Source of the DNA: Terriglobus roseus
Lineage (GTDB): Bacteria > Acidobacteriota > Terriglobia > Terriglobales > Acidobacteriaceae
DNA: 64,000 bases
Reading direction: 5' to 3'
Assembly: GCF_900105625.1 (NCBI RefSeq)
Contig: NZ_FNSD01000001.1
Location: 930,001-994,000 of the forward strand
The notes below the pieces were generated by a model that made no database searches, was not told the origin of the DNA, and was given only the letters and a program-made list of their open reading frames with translations. Position 1 is the first letter of the stretch, and each line of letters starts with the position of its first letter. Below, piece by piece: positions 37,301 through 45,068 of this stretch. The translations under genes were made by a program, and so were the position numbers.

Positions 37301-37817
37301 TGTTGGACGTCTGCACGCTCTGAACACCAGGTACCAGTTGCAAAAGGCGGGTCACGTCCCGGTTGATCAGGGGCAGATTGTCGATCTCGACGTTGTCGAC
37401 CGTGTTGCCCAGAGTGGAGTTGCCAATGTTGATCAGGGGGACGTCGCTGCTGACGTTGACGGTGTCCGCGGCGCCGCCAATCTCGAGGGCCAGGTTCACC
37501 TCTGCGTTCTGCATGACGGAGAGAACGACCCCGGAGCGCTCCAGTGTTTTGAAGCCGGCCGAACTGACGGTGATCTTGTAGGGTCCAACCGGCAAAAACT
37601 CTACGTGATAGCTGCCGTCTTCCTTGGCAGTGATCTTGCTGCTGAAGTTCGTTTCCGTCTGCGTGAGGGTGATGCTGGCGTTCGGGATCGCGGCGCCGGA
37701 AGCGTCGCGGACAACGCCGAACATGGTCGCGGTACTAAGCTGTGCGGACGCGGCCCCGCCGGCGGTCGCGCAAAGCACCAGGGCAGATGCTGTCCCCAGG
37801 ATTCTGTTGATCTTCAT
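34323..37817 (-). CDS. TonB-dependent receptor with carboxypeptidase-regulatory-like domain (2)
   Basis: Oar-like outer-membrane receptor of 1,164 residues. A signal peptide ends at GGAASAQ; the CarboxypepD_reg domain covers about residues 28-115 (GVVRDASGAAIPNASI, then EFLPVGPYKITVSSAG); the plug has ELHVLVNGAAD and SYYLDGGLNMTG; the barrel ends NRIIQVGGRILF. The ATG at 37817 has GGAGAG eight bases upstream and starts the signal peptide, whereas an upstream ATG at 37880 would bury it. Divergent from the membrane-anchored regulator at 38103. Only distantly similar to receptor 1. Substrate unknown. Confidence 0.93.
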   Translation of the reverse strand: MKINRILGTASALVLCATAGGAASAQLSTATMFGVVRDASGAAIPNASITLTQTETNFSSKITAKEDGSYHVEFLPVGPYKITVSSAGFKTLERSGVVLSVMQNAEVNLALEIGGAADTVNVSSDVPLINIGNSTLGNTVDNVEIDNLPLINRDVTRLLQLVPGVQSVQTSNSLGFQELHVLVNGAADSLVGQTSYYLDGGLNMTGLRNSGNAVPNPDAVSQFNVVTNNYSAQLGKYSSAVVSVITKSGTNKFHGSAFEFYRSRNFNATTHLQGSKNPYNQHRFGGTVGGPIRHDKDFFFASAAAFRFIQYGNYSGSLPSLAQQAGNFSENTPTAAEQANCKATPTAAANTAVHFLVCNPATGLPYANNTLPTVDPTAVNILKYIRANLPTQQPAQFGDTQYTYRTRSPLPEQNNEYLIKTDHQIAAKHRLTLSYFMLDYKVRSVPSTFTQAWSYSDYANKQQNANVGETWTVSDRTVNQFFVGYTRQNGGRNPVPGNSTLADFGSDFGVVGTPSRGQIAVGGVEAFTLGQAITGPKAGSNVYNVRDVLATTRGKHSLYVGGEAGLEKDFQLTSLSNYGVFTFSTTNGASGARTTNGLSDFLAGVPATMAQDTGLYANASYFNYGVFAQDDWRILSNLTLNLGLRYDWQQAPTEPLSRQTNFVPGAQSHAFPNVNIVGKTGPQLAPVGLQFPGDPGVPRGGVFTPKNHFSPRFGFAYDPGGRGTTVFHGAAGLFFGGISGNEWEFPSNFAPYAVRNTYNKVVSLTHPYQGDPTEFPTGTNPYPALSYKGDGNVTFLPLNQVVAFDPNYKWPYSIQINAGFQHQLTKGLAISAYYVGSLNRKLPLYNDINGPQFNITAAGTSGASCTDLTKACGYANNSNTVNNRRPLNSQFGASAANPLYSQVYIIRSNQNSNYNGLQVTVEQRLTHRVSARGYYSWSKTLQSNNLNNQGGMNGVFVDNNYPQLEARQRSDQDRRHMMTATIVWKPDYFDNFNHAVRYFANGWTITAIWTANSGQPFTITTGVDNYFSGNGNNRVSVVPGKTPRVLDNNGSRATAMNQWFDTSAFCRPGVDAGCPGVGPLGLLGNFRASTLDSPGYRNIDASIFKDFPLHGEGLKFQIRGESTNVFNLTNLGQPTSVANNTNYGKVTSTSGNNRIIQVGGRILF

Positions 37818-37865
37818 GGTTGGCTCTCCAAAGGCAATCGGTTCGCCCGCCAGAGCGCCATCACT

Positions 37866-37876
37866 GCAAAATTTGC
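37866..37876. promoter_or_regulatory. Small palindrome upstream of TonB receptor 2
   Basis: GCAAA-A-TTTGC, a perfect 5+1+5 palindrome, 49 bases before the receptor ATG in the 285-bp divergent gap. A plausible binding site for the neighbouring regulator; no second copy seen in the gap. Confidence 0.3.
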
Positions 37877-38013
37877 GCAACGGTCGGGGTTACTGGCAGG
37901 CGGGTGGCACTTCGCGGAAGGCGTACAAAACGTACGAGTAAGCCTGTCCATTACGCCAAACACCCTCTGCTCCGGCACAGTGAGGGGGCAAGTGACTCAC
38001 CGTTTGTCCCGCT

Positions 38014-38041
38014 TTGACACGTCGCGGGGTTGATCTACTCT
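38014..38041 (+). promoter_or_regulatory. Possible promoter of the membrane-anchored regulator gene
   Basis: TTGACA (38014-38019), 16-bp spacer, TACTCT (38036-38041), 61 bases before the ATG. The -35 box is ideal, the -10 box poor. Confidence 0.4.
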
Positions 38042-38102
38042 GCTCGCGCACAGAACGGTCATGTGCAAACGCCTGCCGCTTTGGCTATGATGGTGCCCGC
38101 CG

Positions 38103-39344
38103 ATGGTCATACAGAAGACAGATCGCGAACTTTGGGCGCCGGAGACGGACGCAGACCATAAATTCGTCTGGGCCGAGTTGGAAGGCGTACTGCACAGCCC
38201 CCAGTTTTCCAACAGCAAGCGGTATCCCGCCTTCCTCCGTTACGTCGTCGCACAGACGCTGGAGGGTCACGGTCCTCAGATCAAGGAACGGACGATCGGC
38301 ATCGAGGTCTTCGGCCGTCCAAGTGACTACGACACCAATAACGACACGGTCGTGCGGTATACGGCGGGTGAAGTCCGCAAGCGCCTGGCGACTTATTTCC
38401 ACGACCACGAAGACGCCGCGCTTGAGATCACCATCCCGCACGGGTGCTACGTTCCGGAGTTTCACCGCGCGATCGAGGCGGTTCCCATTGCTGAGGCCGA
38501 CGTTATACCAACGTTTGGCACGGTGACGACACCGCCGTACCCTGCCCTGACGTTACCCGCCGCAGCTCTCGTGGCGTCATCCGCACAGTGGCGGCGGTCG
38601 CTGCCGCTCTATGTATTACTTACGGTGATCGGCTTGGGACTCGGCCTGGCCATGGTCAGCCGTCGCGTTCAGGCTGCGCGAACCTCTGCGGTGGATCGTT
38701 TCTGGTCACCAGTGCTGCATGATCGCGGGACACCCCTGCTCGTGCCGGGGGTGGTCGTGTACTCGCCGAATCCATACTCCGGCACGGAAACTGCCACGAA
38801 AGAAGCCGAGTACCCCTTTGTCTCAGTCCAGGTCGCCGCGGCAACCGCGCGAATGAGCGGACTGCTGCAGAAGAATGGCAGCAGCTACCAGATGCAGCCG
38901 GCGAACACGACCACTCTGAGTGAACTGCGCGACCGTTCCGTCATCCTGATCGGCGCTTACAACAACCCATGGACCAGGCGCCTGCTTCAGGACACGCACT
39001 ATCGACTGGATGTCCCAACCACACCGGCCATCCTGAGTTCGTCGGATCCGCAACAGCATTGGCAGCGCGACCATACTCTGCCGTATGCCGCGTCCGATGA
39101 CTATGCCCTTCTGGGCCGCTTCCGGGATAAGACCACCGGCAGCCTGATCGTGGTGGTTGCTGGTCTCGGCCGCAATGGGACCGAGGCAGCCGCAGAGTTC
39201 CTGACGGACCCGCAGTACATGGCGGAGCTGGAAAAACGGTTGGGCAAGCCCATCGGCGATCAGAATATGGAAGCCGTGCTGAAAATCAGCGTTGTCGATG
39301 GCAAGACCGGCGCCCCATCGCTGCAGGCCGTGACCGTCTGGTAG
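38103..39344 (+). CDS. Membrane-anchored protein with putative N-terminal DNA-binding domain
   Basis: A 413-residue protein I cannot name exactly. Residues about 20-120 carry the pattern SKRYPAFLRYVVAQTLEGHGPQ, KERTIGIEVFGRP, DTVVRYTAGEVRKRL and YFHDH, an N-terminal module I know from many Acidobacteriota regulators that join a predicted DNA-binding domain to a membrane helix. One helix follows at about 160-182 (LPLYVLLTVIGLGLGLAMVS). The C-terminal half, outside the membrane, has no domain I recognise, but blocks such as GTPLLVPGVVVYSPNPYSG and VAGLGRNGTEAAAEFL suggest a sensor that binds something. Divergent from TonB receptor 2, which it may control. The start has no good ribosome site. 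Confidence 0.72.
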   Translation: MVIQKTDRELWAPETDADHKFVWAELEGVLHSPQFSNSKRYPAFLRYVVAQTLEGHGPQIKERTIGIEVFGRPSDYDTNNDTVVRYTAGEVRKRLATYFHDHEDAALEITIPHGCYVPEFHRAIEAVPIAEADVIPTFGTVTTPPYPALTLPAAALVASSAQWRRSLPLYVLLTVIGLGLGLAMVSRRVQAARTSAVDRFWSPVLHDRGTPLLVPGVVVYSPNPYSGTETATKEAEYPFVSVQVAAATARMSGLLQKNGSSYQMQPANTTTLSELRDRSVILIGAYNNPWTRRLLQDTHYRLDVPTTPAILSSSDPQQHWQRDHTLPYAASDDYALLGRFRDKTTGSLIVVVAGLGRNGTEAAAEFLTDPQYMAELEKRLGKPIGDQNMEAVLKISVVDGKTGAPSLQAVTVW

Positions 39345-39376
39345 ATGCTGCACGTCCGCCGCTGAGCGAATGCCCT

Positions 39377-41602
39377 CTACTCAACGACTCTAGGACGATA
39401 GTTGTTGCCCCACTGCGATGGCCGTGCGCCCATGACGAAATGCAGCGTGCCTCCCGCCTGGATTTGCTCCCAGGTGAGAACCGGCTTCTCCAGCGACGTG
39501 CCGTTCAATGAGGCGGACTTGATATAGACGTTCGTCTTTGAGTTGTTCTGAGCGGTGACGGTGAAGGTCTTGCCGTTCGCCAGCCTCAGGCTTATGTGCG
39601 GATAGATCGGCGAACCAATCATGTAGTCGCCGCTTGCCGGGTTCACGGGATAGAAGCCGAAGGATGTGAAGAGTAGCCACGCGGACATCTGGCCGCAGTC
39701 ATCGTCACCATCCAGACCACCGGGTCCGCTGCTGTATTCCTTCGCGGCGATCTCGCGCACCATGGCCTGTGTCTTCCAGGGCTGGCCTGCGAAGTCATAC
39801 AAGTAGCCGTAGTGGTGACTTGGCTCGTTCTTGTGAACGTTGTGGCCACCCTCGAAGTGCTTGTCGAGTTGCGATGCGTACTTCTGCGGGCCACCCATCA
39901 GGCGCATCAGACCGGCCTGATCGTGAAACATGCTGAAGGTGTAGACCCACGCATCGCCCTCGGTCCAACCCGATACGGAGCGATTCTCGTTCGTGTCCTC
40001 GCTGCCGCCGATGGGTGCCCACTTGCCATCGCTGGTGCGAGCATTCATTAAGGAAAGCGCAGGGTTGAAGAGGTGCTCGCCGTTGAGCGACCGATGCAGG
40101 AAGAACTTGTAGTCGTCGGTCTTGCCGAGTGCATGCGCCACCTGCGCCACGCACCAGTCGTCATAGCTGTCCTCCAGCGTGCGGCTGGCGGCTTCGTCTG
40201 TCTTGTCCGTGGGGATGTAGCCGAGCGTCTTGTAGTACGTCAGGCCCGCACGCGCTTCGTAAGGCGTGTGCTCTTCCCTGTCCAGCCAGCGGCGCGTGGT
40301 ATCGCCATCGGGAGGAGACATAGCATCTTTATAGACCGCCTTCCACGCCAGTTCACGATCGAAGCCGTGGAAGCCTTTGCGGATGGCTTCTGCCACAAGC
40401 GAGTCAGCATGTGTGCCGATCATGATGTTGGTGTAGCCCGGGTTCGGCCACTTCGGCATCCATCCGCCTTCTTTGAAGTTCTGCAGCAGCGCGGTGATCA
40501 TCCCGTCCACACGCTCCGGCGCGAGAAGCGTGATCAGGCTGTTCTCGGCACGGAAGGTGTCCCAGATGGAGTAGGCGGTATAGCTCTCGCCGGTATGAAT
40601 CGTGTCGTCGAAGGCGCTGTAGTAACGGCCATACTCTGAGAACTGCCGCGGGTACAGCAGAGCGTGGTACATCGCGGTGTAGAGCATGGTCTTGTCGCTG
40701 TCACTCGCCGTCACCTGCAGACGTTGCAGCTTGTCATTCCACTGCGCACGCAGCTTGCGCTGCGTTGCGTCGAAGTCCCACGTGGGGATCTCGCGCTGCA
40801 GATTTTCGCGGGCCTGGTCGATGCTCAGGAACGAGGTGCCGACCCGCATCTCAACTTCCGACCTGGGTGCGAACTCGACGTACGCGCCACGGTAGGCGTT
40901 GGAGTCGTTCTCGCCGTAGGTCTTGCCTGCGCGCGGCACCTCACGGAACTGCACAACGAAGTACCCCTTGAACGACGGCAGCGCGGCTGCGCCCTTGTCC
41001 GGCCCCAGGTGCGCATCCATGCGATGCGGGTTGTAGCCCGTGATCTCATGCTTCTGTAAGTCGACTTTGGCAGAGCCGTTGATTCCGGGCCGTGAAGCTT
41101 CGACGAGAATTCGCGCAACGCCCGTCTTCGGAAAGCGAAAGCGCATTAATGCGGCGCGGTCGCTGCCCGTCATCTCCGCATGCAGGGACGAAGCAAGCGT
41201 GACGGCGTAGTAGTCCGGCCGGGCTGTCTCGTCTTCGTGGCGAAAGGCGACGGCGCGCTCTTCCGGCCTGGTGCGAAGTGCACCGGACTGCGGCACGATG
41301 GTGACGTAGCCATAGTCGCCCATCCACACGGCGGGCTGGTGTGTGCCGATGAAGCCGCTGATGGTCTTATCGTCGTAGTTATACGACGTGATGCTGATCT
41401 TGTTCTGCCGGGTCTGCGCGACCCAGCTGGTCATGCCGAAGGGTGCCGTCACAAAAGGCATCGTTGCGCCGTAGCCGATGGCGCTCTTCTGTGTCCCGAT
41501 CAAGGGATTCACATACGAGACAGCGTCACGCTGTGCTGTGACAGCAACGGCTGCGCCGCGTGCGCTGAGCACGAGCAACAAAAGGCAAAGAGCTTTCTTC
41601 AT
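39377..41602 (-). CDS. Secreted GH92 family alpha-mannosidase
   Basis: Glycoside hydrolase of 741 residues with a signal peptide (MKKALCLLLLVLSARGAAV). GH92 features: VSYVNPLIGTQ at the mature N-terminus, FVTAPFGMTSW, MGDYGYVTIVPQ, then the catalytic domain with TAYSIWDTFRAENSL, NRSVSGWTEGDAWVY and GLDGDDDCGQMSAW, the calcium and acid/base region. GH92 enzymes are exo-acting, calcium-dependent, inverting alpha-mannosidases. ATG 41602 has GAGG about seven bases upstream; an upstream start at 41638 would put residues before the signal. It follows the phospholipase C gene by 71 bases on the same strand, so mannose removal from a mannosylated inositol lipid is a testable idea; N-glycans or mannans are the conventional targets. 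Confidence 0.93.
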   Translation of the reverse strand: MKKALCLLLLVLSARGAAVAVTAQRDAVSYVNPLIGTQKSAIGYGATMPFVTAPFGMTSWVAQTRQNKISITSYNYDDKTISGFIGTHQPAVWMGDYGYVTIVPQSGALRTRPEERAVAFRHEDETARPDYYAVTLASSLHAEMTGSDRAALMRFRFPKTGVARILVEASRPGINGSAKVDLQKHEITGYNPHRMDAHLGPDKGAAALPSFKGYFVVQFREVPRAGKTYGENDSNAYRGAYVEFAPRSEVEMRVGTSFLSIDQARENLQREIPTWDFDATQRKLRAQWNDKLQRLQVTASDSDKTMLYTAMYHALLYPRQFSEYGRYYSAFDDTIHTGESYTAYSIWDTFRAENSLITLLAPERVDGMITALLQNFKEGGWMPKWPNPGYTNIMIGTHADSLVAEAIRKGFHGFDRELAWKAVYKDAMSPPDGDTTRRWLDREEHTPYEARAGLTYYKTLGYIPTDKTDEAASRTLEDSYDDWCVAQVAHALGKTDDYKFFLHRSLNGEHLFNPALSLMNARTSDGKWAPIGGSEDTNENRSVSGWTEGDAWVYTFSMFHDQAGLMRLMGGPQKYASQLDKHFEGGHNVHKNEPSHHYGYLYDFAGQPWKTQAMVREIAAKEYSSGPGGLDGDDDCGQMSAWLLFTSFGFYPVNPASGDYMIGSPIYPHISLRLANGKTFTVTAQNNSKTNVYIKSASLNGTSLEKPVLTWEQIQAGGTLHFVMGARPSQWGNNYRPRVVE

Positions 41603-41673
41603 CAGGTGCCTCACGGGCAAGACTGCGCCCTGCTCCACCCTCGCGGACAGAGCAGGACGAATCTACAGGATTG

Positions 41674-42837
41674 TTACGGGTGATGCTGTACCGATGGCTT
41701 GCCGGCACTCTTCGCACCGGGCTCAAGCAGGTCTTCCTTGCACGTCTTAGGCGCACTGATGGGATTGCAGCGAACGGGCATGCCGTCCGGGAATCCGACG
41801 GAATATCCACTCCAAACGGATGGCTCGGAGAGCGGATAGTCCGTGCTGATCATGGTGGCACCGCTGCTCAGAACTTCATCACGGCGGGTGGTGTTGTTGT
41901 CACGCGCAGCAACCGTCCCTTCGTCTGTGCGTGTGCGCACGATGAAGCCCTGCTTAATGACAGCATCGATCTCTGCCTGTGTACCGCCGTTCATCTCCAC
42001 AAAAGCGGCATCGGGCTCGCTGGGAATGGCGTGGGTAAACAGCACGCGACCCTTGAGGTTGGGATGGCCTTCCAGGTAGACCGGGCTCGCGTTGCGTTGA
42101 TCCATCAGGAAGATGACCTTGCCGCGCGACTCAGCCAATGTGGGCCAATGGCCGGCGAGAACAGCTTCGCGCAGCGTGGGATAGGAGCCTCGCACCTGGT
42201 CCGGAAGGATCATCTCCTTATCGGAGAAGACAGAACGAATTTCCTTGTCGAGCGCGTCGAACTCAGTCTTCGTCCAAAGCGGAACATCCACGCCGCCGGG
42301 CATGTTGCTCTTGCCGCTCTTATTCTCAATCAACAGAAACAACGGCACATGGTTCGGGTGCGCCTTGGACCAGTCACGCACTTGCTTCAGGCACTCCGTG
42401 AAGAGCGGGCAGGAAGACCGCTGATTCAGATCCTGCACATGGATCACCTTGATGCCGGGCTTCTCCATCTCGTGCTTCGGGTCGAAGTACGGATCTTCCG
42501 GCAGTCCCTTTTCCTTGGTGATGCGAAGGATGCTGGGATGTGCGAAGCGACCACCCTGCGGATCCGGGAAGACATCGATCTCGAGCTGGCGCACACCACC
42601 GTCCAGTTGATTGGCAAGCGACTTGTGCGAGTATTCCAGCGACTCGTACGACTTCGGCTTCACGGACTTGAGGTACGCAGCTTCACTCGGAGCAAAGCCC
42701 AGGTTGTAGCTGTTGTGCGATCCGATGACCTGGATCTGATTCAGCTTGAGCGTCTTGTCCTGCTGCGCGGCGTCCTGCTTGCTTTGTGCGGGTAATGCTG
42801 CGGCCACGGCCATTACTGCAAGTGCGAATAGCTTCAC
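41674..42837 (-). CDS. Secreted Ca2+-dependent phosphoinositide-specific phospholipase C
   Basis: Product of 387 residues with a signal peptide (LFALAVMAVAAALPAQS) when started at GTG 42837, which has AGAAGG ten bases upstream; the frame stays open to 42894. The family (PI-PLC-C1 type, first known from Streptomyces) is shown by QIQVIGSHNSYN with the catalytic histidine, DGGVRQLEIDVFPDP with acidic metal ligands, FAHPSI, VIHVQDLNQRSSC and LFLLIENKSG. These enzymes split phosphatidylinositol into diacylglycerol and inositol phosphate. Next to it lie a myo-inositol oxygenase (upstream) and an alpha-mannosidase (downstream), which fits use of the inositol head group. An inositol phosphatase, needed to link the two steps, is not in the window. 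Confidence 0.88.
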   Translation of the reverse strand: MKLFALAVMAVAAALPAQSKQDAAQQDKTLKLNQIQVIGSHNSYNLGFAPSEAAYLKSVKPKSYESLEYSHKSLANQLDGGVRQLEIDVFPDPQGGRFAHPSILRITKEKGLPEDPYFDPKHEMEKPGIKVIHVQDLNQRSSCPLFTECLKQVRDWSKAHPNHVPLFLLIENKSGKSNMPGGVDVPLWTKTEFDALDKEIRSVFSDKEMILPDQVRGSYPTLREAVLAGHWPTLAESRGKVIFLMDQRNASPVYLEGHPNLKGRVLFTHAIPSEPDAAFVEMNGGTQAEIDAVIKQGFIVRTRTDEGTVAARDNNTTRRDEVLSSGATMISTDYPLSEPSVWSGYSVGFPDGMPVRCNPISAPKTCKEDLLEPGAKSAGKPSVQHHP

Positions 42838-42922
42838 GGGAACTTGTCCTTCTACTGCGAATTGGGAGAACGCGGAGCGAACGAGCTGCTCCACGCGCTA
42901 GTCTGCACGGCCAAGGTTAAAA

Positions 42923-42935
42923 GATGACTGTCATC
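42923..42935. promoter_or_regulatory. Palindrome upstream of the phospholipase C gene
   Basis: GATGAC-T-GTCATC, a perfect 6+1+6 inverted repeat, 86 bases before the phospholipase start, between it and the oxygenase terminator. A possible operator; differs from the LacI-type sites at 43917 and 46500. Confidence 0.4.
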
Positions 42936-42953
42936 GCTGGGAACATCGGGCGC

Positions 42954-42982
42954 CAAAAAGCCCCGACAAAAATCGGGGCTTC
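42954..42982 (-). terminator. Rho-independent terminator after the inositol oxygenase gene
   Basis: On the minus strand, AAGCCCCGA / TCGGGGCTT forms a 9-bp stem with a 6-nt loop followed by TTTTT. It lies 23 bases past the oxygenase stop, so the phospholipase C gene needs its own promoter or read-through. Confidence 0.92.
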
Positions 42983-43004
42983 CGGCGATGCGTACCGACC
43001 GTAC

Positions 43005-43868
43005 TTACCAGGCGAGCTTCTCCGGGAAGAACTCCGCGAACAGATCGTCGTAGTACGGCTTCAGTTCGGCCAGGTTCGGCTTGGTGTGGCCCTTCGAGTA
43101 CAGGTCGTACGGGTTGAACTTGAGCACGGACGGCAGCATGGCACGGTCCTGCTCGTTGCACAGATGGTCATACGCTCCGTGGCGGTGCCACGCGTAGAAC
43201 GAGTGGTAACGCAGCATGTAGAGCGCTTCCATCGGCAGGTAATTCTTCATGACTTCGTAAATGTAGCCGTCATGGCCGAAGCTCATCTTGACCTTGTCCA
43301 GACCGCAGTTCGGCTCGTAGATGCCGTACTTCGTCTGGAACACCGGGTTGTTGTAGTCCGGGTTGGCCTTGAAGTACTCCGGGAAGACCACCTGGTCGGA
43401 ATACGCGCAGCCAGTCGGAAAGGTGTCGCCCACAACGCCCCACTGCGGTTCACCGTAAAGGCAGAGACACTTGCCCAGGTCATGCACGAAACCCGTTGCG
43501 ACCATCCAGCGCGGCTCGTTGTTCGCGCGCATGGCTTCGGAGGTCTGCAGCAGGTGCTCCATCTGCGTGAGATCCGTATCGGGATCGCTGTCATCGACGA
43601 GGGTATTGAGGAACTCTGCGGCTTCCCAGATGCTTTTCATCCCGCGCTTCAGGCCGAAGTATTCCTTCTCCTTGCCTAGGACGTACTCATGCGTCTGGAA
43701 CTGGTGGTTCAGGCGATAGAACTCGGCCACACCGGGGTTCGCCTCAGCGTCGTACTGGCGGAACTCCGTCTCGGTCTTGCCTTCCTTGTAACGACCTTCC
43801 AGAAACTCATCCCACTCATCCATATCCCCGAGAGGGTTATGTGCCGGCGTCGCAACTGCTGTGCTCAT
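43005..43868 (-). CDS. myo-Inositol oxygenase (MIOX)
   Basis: Converts myo-inositol and O2 into D-glucuronate at a mixed-valent di-iron centre. The 287 residues match the animal enzyme in length and order, and every iron ligand is in place: H105 in EHLLQTSEAMR, H129-D130 in FVHDLGK, H199 in MSFGHDGY, H222 in RYHSFYAWH and D255 in FNPYDLYSK. GEPQWGVVGDTFPTG is the signature substrate loop. Cytoplasmic, no signal peptide. Bacterial MIOX is uncommon compared with the inositol dehydrogenase route. The gene has its own promoter with an operator-like palindrome over the -10 box, lies directly after a LacI gene, and ends at a strong terminator. Confidence 0.96.
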   Translation of the reverse strand: MSTAVATPAHNPLGDMDEWDEFLEGRYKEGKTETEFRQYDAEANPGVAEFYRLNHQFQTHEYVLGKEKEYFGLKRGMKSIWEAAEFLNTLVDDSDPDTDLTQMEHLLQTSEAMRANNEPRWMVATGFVHDLGKCLCLYGEPQWGVVGDTFPTGCAYSDQVVFPEYFKANPDYNNPVFQTKYGIYEPNCGLDKVKMSFGHDGYIYEVMKNYLPMEALYMLRYHSFYAWHRHGAYDHLCNEQDRAMLPSVLKFNPYDLYSKGHTKPNLAELKPYYDDLFAEFFPEKLAW

Positions 43869-43916
43869 GGCGAAACTCCTTCAATGCCCCGGCGGGGCGG
43901 CGTCACCCGGGTGGCT

Positions 43917-43932
43917 TAGTTAGCGGTAACTA
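43917..43932. promoter_or_regulatory. LacI-type operator O1, at the myo-inositol oxygenase promoter
   Basis: TAGTTAGCGGTAACTA: 14 of 16 positions palindromic around a central CG, resembling the GTTACCGGTAAC operators of LacI-family gluconate/sugar repressors. It overlaps the -10 box, so bound repressor would block transcription. A near-copy (13 of 14) lies at the permease promoter (46500). The LacI gene between the two sites is the obvious candidate binder. Confidence 0.75.
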
Positions 43933-43958
43933 TACGCAGACTGAAGAATCATTCGCAA
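43929..43958 (-). promoter_or_regulatory. Promoter of the myo-inositol oxygenase gene
   Basis: On the minus strand TTGCGA (43953-43958), 18-bp spacer, TATAGT (43929-43934), 60 bases before the oxygenase ATG. The -10 box lies inside the operator at 43917. Confidence 0.6.
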
Positions 43959-43992
43959 GCATTTCCACAAATTATTTAGGCGAGGTTTTTCT

Positions 43993-45003
43993 CTACGAAA
44001 GGACAGTAGATTCACGCTGAATCAGCCGCGGCTCCAGCAAAACGCTGCTTGCCGCAAGTTCTGGATTCGCAACGAGTTGCAGAGCCAACTCACCTGCCCG
44101 GGCGCCAAGCTGCTGCGTATCGTGGTCGATTGAGCTGAGTGGCGTCTTCAGGTAGGTGGCGTACCGCATGTTGCCGCAGCCGACGAAGGCGACATCCTGC
44201 GGAATCTGAAGACCAGCCTCACGCGCGGCCTCCATAGCACCAATGGCCGTCAGATCGTTGTAGCAAAACACGGCATCCGGACGAGGCTGCGCCTTCAACA
44301 GCTGCTGCATAGCGGCATGACCCTGGCTGTCGCCAGTCTCTTCGAACCGTTCCAGCGTCAGAATAATGCTTTCGTCGACTGGCAAGCCGCTCTTCGCCAA
44401 CGTGTCCCGATAGCCGCGCATGCGTTCCAGCGATGGACTCATATCGCGGCCGCCGATATGGGCGATCCGGTGACGGCCAATGTCGATGAGGTGCTGCGTG
44501 GCCATGCATCCGGCCTTGTAGTCGTCCGACCCTACAAAGTGCGCGGCCAGGTACGGAAAGTTGCGGTCGATCAACAGGTAGGGCGTGCGCTCGTCGCCAA
44601 GTTCGTAGAAGCTCTTGAGCTTTGGCTGGCATGACGCAATCAGCAGAACATCCACGCCGCGGCTCATCAGCGTGCGAATCTCCTGCTGTTCAATCTCCGG
44701 ACTCTCTTCCGAGGATGCGATCAACAACGCCCGCTGGCTGGCGCGCAGCACGCCGGAGAGCGACTTGGCGAACTCCGCGAAGAAGGGGTGGACGAGATCC
44801 GGCACCACGAGACCCACGGTGAACGTCTTGCCGCTTGCGAGTCCACGGGCAAGCATGTTGGGCTGATACTTCAATTCCGCCATGCGCTTGAGCACGCGCG
44901 CGCGGGTCTTCTCACTGATGTCGGAATTACCGCGCAGTACCTTCGACACCGTGACGGTGGAAACGTTCAGATCGCGAGCGATATCTTTGAGCCGGACAGC
45001 CAC
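43993..45003 (-). CDS. LacI family transcriptional regulator
   Basis: Repressor of 336 residues, the standard LacI length. N-terminal helix-turn-helix and hinge: VRLKDIARDLNVSTVTVSKVLRG, then YQPNMLARGLASG; the periplasmic-binding-like effector domain follows (TVGLVVPDLVHPFFAEF, VLLIASCQPKL, FVGCGNMRYATYLKTPLSSIDHD). The start is GTG at 45001-45003 with AGGAGA four bases upstream. It lies between the permease gene (gap 65 bases) and the oxygenase gene, same strand. Two matching palindromes at the promoters of those genes make it their likely repressor, with the inducer perhaps inositol, glucuronate or another sugar. Confidence 0.94.
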   Translation of the reverse strand: MAVRLKDIARDLNVSTVTVSKVLRGNSDISEKTRARVLKRMAELKYQPNMLARGLASGKTFTVGLVVPDLVHPFFAEFAKSLSGVLRASQRALLIASSEESPEIEQQEIRTLMSRGVDVLLIASCQPKLKSFYELGDERTPYLLIDRNFPYLAAHFVGSDDYKAGCMATQHLIDIGRHRIAHIGGRDMSPSLERMRGYRDTLAKSGLPVDESIILTLERFEETGDSQGHAAMQQLLKAQPRPDAVFCYNDLTAIGAMEAAREAGLQIPQDVAFVGCGNMRYATYLKTPLSSIDHDTQQLGARAGELALQLVANPELAASSVLLEPRLIQRESTVLS

Positions 45004-45068
45004 ATGCTCTCCTGGTACGAGTGCGATGCTGCCAGTCTATCTTCCTGCCGCAGCCCCGTCAGACGCCA

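Noticed and set aside
36756-38033. A 425-codon open frame antisense to the start of TonB receptor 2
   Set aside because: Arises from GC-rich codon use of the receptor on the other strand; no ribosome site, low-complexity V/R/E/G-rich product, no family pattern.
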